Shown: piece after piece, positions 42,454 through 48,099 of the stretch | How positions within the stretch are numbered: the stretch's first letter is position 1 | Layout of the letters: every line of letters starts with the position of its first letter | Origin: Rhodospirillales bacterium | Lineage (GTDB): Bacteria > Pseudomonadota > Alphaproteobacteria > Acetobacterales > Acetobacteraceae | Direction of reading: 5' to 3' | Assembly: GCA_018971565.1 (NCBI GenBank) | Contig: JAGXAO010000004.1 | Coordinates: 1-48,099, forward strand | Length of the DNA: 48,099 bases | Program-made: the position numbers and the translations under genes | The notes under the pieces: model-generated | The model's database searches: none | What the model was told of the DNA's origin: nothing | Seen by the model: only the letters and a program-made list of their open reading frames with translations

Positions 42454-43950
42454 TTAGTCTTTGGCGATGATGTAGCGCCGCGCGGCATGCGGAAAAATAA
42501 GCTCGAATGGCGGTGGTGGTTTTTTCTCCTGGCACCATCCTGTGGGTTTAACCCAGTAGCAGATTTGTGGGCCACGCCCGGTAAAGGGACCACGATTCCT
42601 CGCTACGCAGGATTGCCGGATGAAGCCGGGCGGGATGCCGCCAATATCCTTGGGTGCGATGATGGCGTCAGTCTGCGCCGCAAAGGGCGCGTTGGTGAAA
42701 TGGGTGCCGGCGAAGATCGGTGTGATCGGCATAAAAAAACCGTCTGCAAAATCTACTGCCACGGCGCAGGGGTGTTGTTGCGCCAGTTCGTTGAAAAGCT
42801 GATAGGCGGTTGTCTGCATTTGCAGGTTTATCATTGTCAGCGGGCTGAGGAAGGGACCGGAGAGCAGGAAAAGCCCGGCCAGAATACGTCTACTGGCGGA
42901 AAGATGCCGCCAGCTTGCCGCCAGCCCAAGCCCAGCCAGCGGGATGATGAGCGCGATGGCGGGAAAGATGAAACGGAATTCCTTATGTGGAATCAGGCTG
43001 TGCTCGGCGAGGATTGAAAGGGCGGCGAGGCCCACGAAAGGCAGCGCCCGCGCGCCGCGCAAGACGAAAAGCAGAATCCCGGCGGTGCTCCACAGCCAAT
43101 CGGCGAATAGCATCAGCAGGTAGAAGATCGCCGGCACCGCGCCGAACGCGCCAGAGGAAATGCCGACCACCGCGTTGAGGTAAAAATTAAGCCAGAAGCT
43201 GCGGAAAGGCTGGCCCCAGGTGAGCCAGTCGAGCCCGCCCGCCAGCAGCAGGGGCACGCAGGCCATGCCCACGCCCAGGAGCCAGGATCTCATATCCCGC
43301 CAGCAAAGATAGATGCCGATGATGGCGATGGCGGGCGCCAACTGTTCGCGCAGCACAAAACTCAGGCCAAGCAGAAACCCGGCAGCCAGAACATGGCGGG
43401 TGGTGCCGCCCTGCCGCGCCAGGGTGGCGAAATACGCGGCGGGAACCAGCGTATAGGCGCTCAGCGCCTCCTCCAGCGCATGCGGTGCCATCAGCCATAA
43501 ATCCGGCCATAGCGCCGCCAACCCACCCGCGATGCACCCGCCCCGGGTGCCGTGATACATCCGGCCCCATTGGAACGCGCACCAGACGATGGTGAGCGAC
43601 ATAAAACAGAGCAGAACCTTAACCAGCACAATCCCGGCATGGGGTGAGCCGCCCAGGGCCTTGGCCAGCCAGACCGGCCCAGCCAGAACACCGGGGATCA
43701 GCCAGGAGCGCAGCCCGACCTGGAACTCCCACGGCACCGGCCCGCTATGGTAAACCAGCCGGTGCGCCTGGCCGATATATTGCATAATCTCATCTGGCGC
43801 GACGAAATTATTGTCGAACAGTGCCACCGGCAGGCGCGTGAGCAATGCCAGCGCCAGACAGAACGCCAGCGGGTAGGTTTCCACAAGCCGCCGGATGCGT
43901 CCGGTGGCCAGGGGCTCAGCCAGGCACGCCCTTGGTTGTTGAATATTCAA
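42454..43950 (-). CDS. GT22-like (Alg9/PIG-type) membrane mannosyltransferase
   Basis: This 498-aa protein has about nine to ten hydrophobic segments. An early acidic loop (NFVAPDEIMQYIGQAHRLVYHSG) carries the catalytic-type Asp-Glu, and a later HKEFRFIFPA motif matches the H-K-E-x-R-F signature of GT22 dolichyl-phosphate-mannose-type transferases. In bacteria these modify lipids or polysaccharides, with the donor facing the outside of the membrane. The soluble C-terminal part has several Cys (HPCAVAVDF, RQSCVARN, QICYWVKP). It overlaps the upstream reductase gene by 35 bp. Confidence 0.8.
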   Translation of the reverse strand: MNIQQPRACLAEPLATGRIRRLVETYPLAFCLALALLTRLPVALFDNNFVAPDEIMQYIGQAHRLVYHSGPVPWEFQVGLRSWLIPGVLAGPVWLAKALGGSPHAGIVLVKVLLCFMSLTIVWCAFQWGRMYHGTRGGCIAGGLAALWPDLWLMAPHALEEALSAYTLVPAAYFATLARQGGTTRHVLAAGFLLGLSFVLREQLAPAIAIIGIYLCWRDMRSWLLGVGMACVPLLLAGGLDWLTWGQPFRSFWLNFYLNAVVGISSGAFGAVPAIFYLLMLFADWLWSTAGILLFVLRGARALPFVGLAALSILAEHSLIPHKEFRFIFPAIALIIPLAGLGLAASWRHLSASRRILAGLFLLSGPFLSPLTMINLQMQTTAYQLFNELAQQHPCAVAVDFADGFFMPITPIFAGTHFTNAPFAAQTDAIIAPKDIGGIPPGFIRQSCVARNRGPFTGRGPQICYWVKPTGWCQEKKPPPPFELIFPHAARRYIIAKD

Positions 43951-44926
43951 AATGCAGCGCCTTATCCGGGTTCACGATGGCATAGATGGCGTGGGCCGCC
44001 ACGGCCCCCTCGGCGAAGCCTTGCAGGATGAGCTTCAGCTTGCCGGGATAGGTGCATATATCGCCCACCGCGAACACGCCCGGCAGGGAGGTTTGCATGG
44101 TGGAGGGCGTGACGGCGACATGGCTTTTATCCAGTCCCAATCCCCAATCGGCGATCGGCCCAAGCTCCATTGCCAGGCCGAAGAAGGGCAGCAGCACATC
44201 GGCGGGCAGATGTTTCGTGCCGCCGTCCAAATCCGCCACTTCCACGCTCTCTAGTGCGCCACCGGTGCCGTGCAGAGCATGGAGCTGGTATGGCACCACC
44301 ATTTCCACCTTGCCGGATGCTGTCAGCGCGTCGAGCTGGGAGGTGCTTTCAGGGGCGGCACGGAATTTCGGACGGCGATGCACCACGGCGATGCTGGCGG
44401 CGATGCCTTGCAGCGCCAGCGCCCAATCCACCGCCGAATCGCCGCCGCCTGCGATGACAACGCGCTTGCCACGCAGGTCTTCACGCTTTTTCACATAATA
44501 ACGCACTGCGCCCGTGGCTTCATAAGCGGCAAGCCCGTCCATTGGCGGGCGGTTGGGGCCGAATGCGCCCGCCCCGGCGGCGACGATGATTGCCTTGGCC
44601 TTGATCTCGTCGCCCGTGCTGGTGGTAAGGGTGAAGGCGCCGCTTTCGCCAGAAAGCCCGGTTACCTGCCGCCCCAGCAGCTTGGCGCAATTAAACGGGG
44701 CAATCTGCTCCTCCAGCTTCGCAACCAGCGCTCCGCCTTCAATCGCCGGGTGGGCGGGAATGTCATAGATCGGCTTTTCAGGGTACAGGGCCGCGCATTG
44801 GCCGCCCAGATCATCCAGCGCGTCGATCAGCACACAGGACATCTTCAACATCCCGCATTCAAACACCGCGAACATGCCGGCAGGGCCAGCGCCTATGATC
44901 GCCACATCGGCTAAAATCCGTTCCAT
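43916..44926 (-). CDS. ferredoxin/flavodoxin-NADP reductase (thioredoxin-reductase-like)
   Basis: From the ATG at 44926 (MERILADVAIIGAGPAGMFAVFECG) it is 336 aa. It has an FAD fold (GAGPAG), an NADP fold (VVIAGGGDSAVDWALAL) and the C-terminal FAD motif GVFAVGDICTYPGKLKLILQGFAEGAVAAHA. The thioredoxin-reductase CxxC is missing, which together with ALYPEKPIYDIPAHP marks the YumC-type ferredoxin-NADP reductases. It would supply or take electrons from ferredoxin or flavodoxin. It is divergent from tsaE. Confidence 0.92.
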   Translation of the reverse strand: MERILADVAIIGAGPAGMFAVFECGMLKMSCVLIDALDDLGGQCAALYPEKPIYDIPAHPAIEGGALVAKLEEQIAPFNCAKLLGRQVTGLSGESGAFTLTTSTGDEIKAKAIIVAAGAGAFGPNRPPMDGLAAYEATGAVRYYVKKREDLRGKRVVIAGGGDSAVDWALALQGIAASIAVVHRRPKFRAAPESTSQLDALTASGKVEMVVPYQLHALHGTGGALESVEVADLDGGTKHLPADVLLPFFGLAMELGPIADWGLGLDKSHVAVTPSTMQTSLPGVFAVGDICTYPGKLKLILQGFAEGAVAAHAIYAIVNPDKALHFEYSTTKGVPG

Positions 44927-44985
44927 GCTGAATGCTTTGCCCTGGCCCTCTTTCCTGATCAAGCGTGCCGATACAAAACAGATGC

Positions 44986-45423
44986 ATGCGGGTGCACCTT
45001 AAAGACGAGTCGGAGACCCAGCGCCTGGGTAAAAAGCTGGCCGCCATCGCCCGGCCCGGCGATGTGCTGCTGCTGGAAGGCCAACTGGGGGCGGGAAAAT
45101 CCAGCCTGGTGCGCGCCTTCATCCGTGCCGCGATGGGCGATGCGCGCCTGACTGTGCCCAGCCCCACCTTCACGCTGGTGCAAAGCTATGAAACGCCGGC
45201 TGGCGCGGCGATTTTTCATTACGATCTGTGGCGGCTGGATGGCCCGGCCGCCCTGGAAGAGCTGGGCTGGGACGAGGCGCTGGGCGGTATTGTGCTGGTA
45301 GAATGGCCGGACCGGCTGGGGGGGCTTACTCCGCCGAGCGCATGGCGGCTGCGCTTCTCCCTTGCGGGGGCGGGGCGGGACGTGGAGATTGAAGGTGATT
45401 TGAGAGGCTTTGATGCAACCTGA
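44986..45423 (+). CDS. tsaE: tRNA threonylcarbamoyladenosine synthesis ATPase TsaE
   Basis: TsaE is the P-loop ATPase that resets the TsaB-TsaD complex making t6A37 on tRNA. From the ATG at 44986 (MRVHLKDESETQRLGKKLAAIARPGD) it is 145 aa. It has Walker A (EGQLGAGKSSLVRAFIRA), the SPTFTLVQSYE switch and the Walker-B-like IVLVEWPDRLGG. A GTG at 44965 gives a longer but atypical start. It overlaps the following nucleotidyltransferase by 11 bp. Confidence 0.94.
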   Translation: MRVHLKDESETQRLGKKLAAIARPGDVLLLEGQLGAGKSSLVRAFIRAAMGDARLTVPSPTFTLVQSYETPAGAAIFHYDLWRLDGPAALEELGWDEALGGIVLVEWPDRLGGLTPPSAWRLRFSLAGAGRDVEIEGDLRGFDAT

Positions 45424-46138
45424 CACGGCGGTAATTCTCTGCGCGGGGCTGGGCGAGCGGATGCGGCCATTGAGCCTGACCACGCCAAAGCCGCTGCTTC
45501 ATCTGGCGGGGCAGCCTATATTGGCGCACACCATGGCGCGGCTGCGCGAGGCGGGGGTGACGAAAATTCTTGCCAATGCGTCGTATCTGTCGGAACAGGT
45601 GGAGAGCTTCTTCAGGCCATACGACAACGTAACTGTGCTGCGCGAGGAGGCGCTGCTGGAAACCGGCGGCGGCCTGGCCGCGATGGCTGCGAAGGGCGTG
45701 CTGCCGGAGGCGCCGTTCTATGTTCTCAACGGCGATTGTTTTTGGGTGGATGGGCCTTCCCCGGCGCTGCGGCGCCTGGCTACGGCGTTCGACCCGGCGC
45801 GGGAAGATGCAACGCTGCTGCTTGCGCGTTCAGCCGGAACCATCGCCGAGACGCGGTTTGGCGATTTCGTCTGGCCGCGCGAAGGTGAACTGCGGCGCCG
45901 GCAGGAGCGTGAAGTGGCGCCCTATCTTTATTCCGGCATCCAGATCATCACCAAGGCGCTGCTGCATGGCGCGGCGGTGGAACGGTTTTCGATGAACCGG
46001 TTATGGGATGAGGCGTTGGCACAAGAGCGGTTGAACGCGATCATTCATGACGGGGTTTGGTTCCACCTTAGCACACCGGAAGACCTTGATCGTGCGGAGG
46101 AACTGCTGGCGGCGCGGGAAGTGGGTAATTCCACGTGA
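45413..46138 (+). CDS. murU: MurU-like nucleotidyltransferase
   Basis: This 241-aa enzyme has the nucleotidyltransferase signature AVILCAGLGERMRPLSLTTPKPLLHLAGQPIL, the metal-binding NGDCFWVDG and the closing PEDLDRAEELL. In alphaproteobacteria the gene in this neighbourhood is MurU, which makes UDP-MurNAc from MurNAc-1-phosphate in peptidoglycan recycling. The sugar kinase AmgK normally sits directly upstream, but here tsaE does. It could be a mannose-1-phosphate-type transferase instead. It overlaps tsaE by 11 bp and addB by 4 bp (GTGA). Confidence 0.82.
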   Translation: MQPDTAVILCAGLGERMRPLSLTTPKPLLHLAGQPILAHTMARLREAGVTKILANASYLSEQVESFFRPYDNVTVLREEALLETGGGLAAMAAKGVLPEAPFYVLNGDCFWVDGPSPALRRLATAFDPAREDATLLLARSAGTIAETRFGDFVWPREGELRRRQEREVAPYLYSGIQIITKALLHGAAVERFSMNRLWDEALAQERLNAIIHDGVWFHLSTPEDLDRAEELLAAREVGNST

Positions 46139-48099
46139 CACCCCGCCGCCCGCGCATCGGCGCCTTTCCGCCGGAGGCTGCGTTTCTGCCTGCTCTGGCC
46201 CGGCTCTGGCTGGCGGAAGGCGGCGGGCACAATGGGTTGATCATTCTGCCCAGCCGCCGCGCCGCCCAGGCCCTGGCCGGAGCGTTTTTGGAAGCCAATG
46301 ACGGCCAGGCGCTGCTGCTGCCGCGCGTTGTGGCGCTGGGCAATATCGATGAGGCGGGGCTGCTGCTTTCGGCTGGATTCTCGCTGCCGCCCGCCATGGC
46401 CCCCGCGCGGCGGCAGGCGCTGCTGGCGCGGCTGATTTTGCAGATGCCGCAGGAAAGCGGCGCCCCGCAAAAGCTCTCCGCCGCGTGGGAGCTGGCGGCG
46501 GAATTCGCCACGCTGCTGGATGAGGCAGACCATGCCGGGGTGGATCTGGCGGCGGCGCTGCCCAATCTGGTGCCGGAGGATTTCGCCGCGCATTGGCAGC
46601 GTACGCTGGAATTTCTCACCATCGTTACCCACGCCTGGCCAAATATCCTCGAATCCGAAGGGGTGATGAACCCGGCCAGACGCCTGGCTTTGCTGATCGA
46701 GGCGCAAGCGAAGGCGTGGGGAGAAAATCCGCCGCCCGGCCCGGTATGGATGGTGGCCGCTGAAGGCACGCCCGCCATTGCCTGCATGGCGAAGATGGTG
46801 GCTGGGCTGCCGCAAGGGCGGCTGATTCTGCCCGGCTTCGACCCGCATTTGCCCCTAGATGCCTGGGAGGGTGTGGAAGACGCGCATGCCCAGGGCGGTA
46901 TCGCCAGGCTGCTGGCGGATATCGAGGCGCGCGTGGAGGAAGTGGAGCCGCTGCCTGCATTGCCCTGTGCCGTACCCGAGGGGCGGAGCGCCTTGTTCTC
47001 CCGCGCCTTGCTACCCGCGGTTGTGTTGCCTGACTGGCAAAATCCGGCCTCGTTGAATTTAGAAGGCGTTTCTCGCCTGGAAACTGGTGACGAGGCGCAG
47101 AATGCCCTGGCCATTGCCATGATCCTGCGCCAGGCACTGCAAACCCCTGGGCAAAGTGCCGCGCTGATCACGCCGGACCGCGCCCTGGCCGCGCGCGTGG
47201 CGGCGGCGTTGAAGCGCTTCGGCATCACGGCGGATGACAGCGCGGGTGAACCGCTCGCCGCCACCCCGCCCGCGGTGTATCTGCGCCTGCTGGCCCGTGC
47301 CGCGCGGGATGGTTACGCGCCGCTGCCGCTATTGGCTTTGTTGAAGCACCCGCTGGCCACCGGGAACATGAGCCCGCAGGCCTTCCGGGATATGGCGCGG
47401 CGGCTGGAGACGCACGCCCTGCGCGGCCCGCGCCCGCCGCCGGGGTTGGGTGGTGTCCGCTTCCGGTTAAAGGGCGAGCATCAGGCGGAACGGGATTTCC
47501 TCACTCAGTTGGAGCGTATTCTCGCCCCCTTATCCATGGCCGAGGCGGTAACGCCCGTGGCGGCGCTGACGGCGCTGGTCGAGGCCGGGGAAGCCCTTGC
47601 CGCCACACCAGAGGAACCCGGCCCGGCGCGGCTGTGGCTGGGGGAGGCGGGCAATGCGCTCTCTACCTTGCTGGCCGAAAGCCTTGCCGCACTGGAGGGG
47701 ATGCCGGACATGCCCCCGGCCGATTTGCCGGAATTGCTGGATGCGCTGATGGCGGGCCAGGCGGTGCGCCGCCCGCGCGCGAAGGATGGGCATCCGCGCA
47801 TCGCCATCTGGGGCATTCAGGAAGCGGCTTTGCAAAGCGTGGATGTGGTGGTGCTGGGCGGGCTGGTGGAGGGCGTTTGGCCCGCGCCAGAGGAACCCGG
47901 CCCCTGGCTTTCCCGCCCAATGCGCAAGCGGGCTGGCCTGCCCAGTCCGGAATTGAAAATCGGCCAGGCGGCGCACGGGTTTTTCTCACTCGCCTGCGCT
48001 TGCCCGCAAGTAATTCTGGCTGCCCCCAAGCGGCGCGAGCGTGCCCCCGCCGTGCCCGCGCGCTGGCTGACGCGCCTTGCCGCCATGCTGGCGGGGCAG
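46135..48099 (+). CDS. addB: double-strand break repair protein AddB (3' end outside window)
   Basis: AddB is the nuclease/inactivated-helicase partner of AddA, which resects DNA ends for recombination. The frame from the GTG at 46135 (VTPRRPRIGAFPPEAAFLPALARLWLAEGGGHNGLIILPSRRAAQAL) showed no stop in the stretches I translated and should run off the window end, giving about 655 codons. Recognisable segments include the GHNGLIILPSRRAAQAL opening, AALITPDRALAARVAAALKRFG, DALMAGQAVRRPRAKDGHPRIAIWGIQEA and WPAPEEPGPWLSRPMRKRAGLPSPELKIGQAAH. The C-terminal nuclease and Fe-S domains are outside the window. Confidence 0.9.
   Translation, partial: MTPRRPRIGAFPPEAAFLPALARLWLAEGGGHNGLIILPSRRAAQALAGAFLEANDGQALLLPRVVALGNIDEAGLLLSAGFSLPPAMAPARRQALLARLILQMPQESGAPQKLSAAWELAAEFATLLDEADHAGVDLAAALPNLVPEDFAAHWQRTLEFLTIVTHAWPNILESEGVMNPARRLALLIEAQAKAWGENPPPGPVWMVAAEGTPAIACMAKMVAGLPQGRLILPGFDPHLPLDAWEGVEDAHAQGGIARLLADIEARVEEVEPLPALPCAVPEGRSALFSRALLPAVVLPDWQNPASLNLEGVSRLETGDEAQNALAIAMILRQALQTPGQSAALITPDRALAARVAAALKRFGITADDSAGEPLAATPPAVYLRLLARAARDGYAPLPLLALLKHPLATGNMSPQAFRDMARRLETHALRGPRPPPGLGGVRFRLKGEHQAERDFLTQLERILAPLSMAEAVTPVAALTALVEAGEALAATPEEPGPARLWLGEAGNALSTLLAESLAALEGMPDMPPADLPELLDALMAGQAVRRPRAKDGHPRIAIWGIQEAALQSVDVVVLGGLVEGVWPAPEEPGPWLSRPMRKRAGLPSPELKIGQAAHGFFSLACACPQVILAAPKRRERAPAVPARWLTRLAAMLAGQ

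Overview
The window is about 48 kb of GC-rich DNA from an alphaproteobacterium. Core genes have an alphaproteobacterial flavour: COQ9 family, phasin, EipB/DUF1849, short type-2 ArgC, and a tsaE-murU-addB block. The DUF3309-like peptide, the gene neighbourhoods and the many short Gly/Tyr-rich lipoproteins make me think of an acidophilic Acetobacteraceae-like lineage (Rhodospirillales). That placement is an inference from protein style; no rRNA gene is present.

Region by region: 1-6962 holds the 5' part of secB, argC, a gamma-carbonic anhydrase, a COQ9-fold protein, a phasin, uvrB, two small envelope proteins and eipB. 6992-11730 is a leftward block with an FNT-type channel, a MarR regulator, glucokinase, pdxJ and a dihydrolipoyl dehydrogenase. 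11913-15927 holds a DUF3309-like peptide, a P-loop-less CobW-like CxCC protein and metH. 16017-18598 runs leftward with a J-domain protein, two single-domain receivers (one degenerate) and an amino-acid-type ABC ATPase. 18684-23239 is a tandem glycine riboswitch followed by gcvT-gcvH-gcvP. 23446-24883 is speD and speE for spermidine synthesis, with a structured speD leader. 24896-26562 has a 3-methyladenine glycosylase, a small lipoprotein and a LexA/CI-like S24 repressor.

26694-29375 is a mobile element of about 2.66 kb. It has an IS1595-family transposase, 23-bp imperfect terminal inverted repeats and a 10-bp flanking direct repeat. It carries passenger genes: a HicB-like/HicA-like pair, a small Cys-motif protein and an orphan WYL-like regulator behind strong palindromes. 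It appears to have split a divergent pair, the S24 repressor and a conserved small protein.

29706-35432 is one leftward operon, pepA-ureE-ureF-ureAB-ureC-ureD. It encodes a urease with fused gamma/beta subunits and an unusual active-site flap, and no ureG is in the window. 35518-37107 holds cysQ and two Gly/His-rich repeat lipoproteins. 37294-40211 is a PhyH-like oxygenase and trpBA. 40344-48099 holds a bacterioferritin-like protein behind an iron-box-like palindrome, a Thermus-type isocitrate dehydrogenase, a GT22-like membrane glycosyltransferase, a ferredoxin/flavodoxin-NADP reductase, tsaE, a MurU-like nucleotidyltransferase and the 5' part of addB.

The genes connect functionally in a few places. 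MetH, SpeD, SpeE and the glycine cleavage system share one-carbon and S-adenosylmethionine metabolism. Urease, PepA and the glycine riboswitch operon all release ammonia. The most unusual parts are the IS1595 passenger cargo, the divergent urease, the CobW-like mini-protein and several strong unassigned hairpins.
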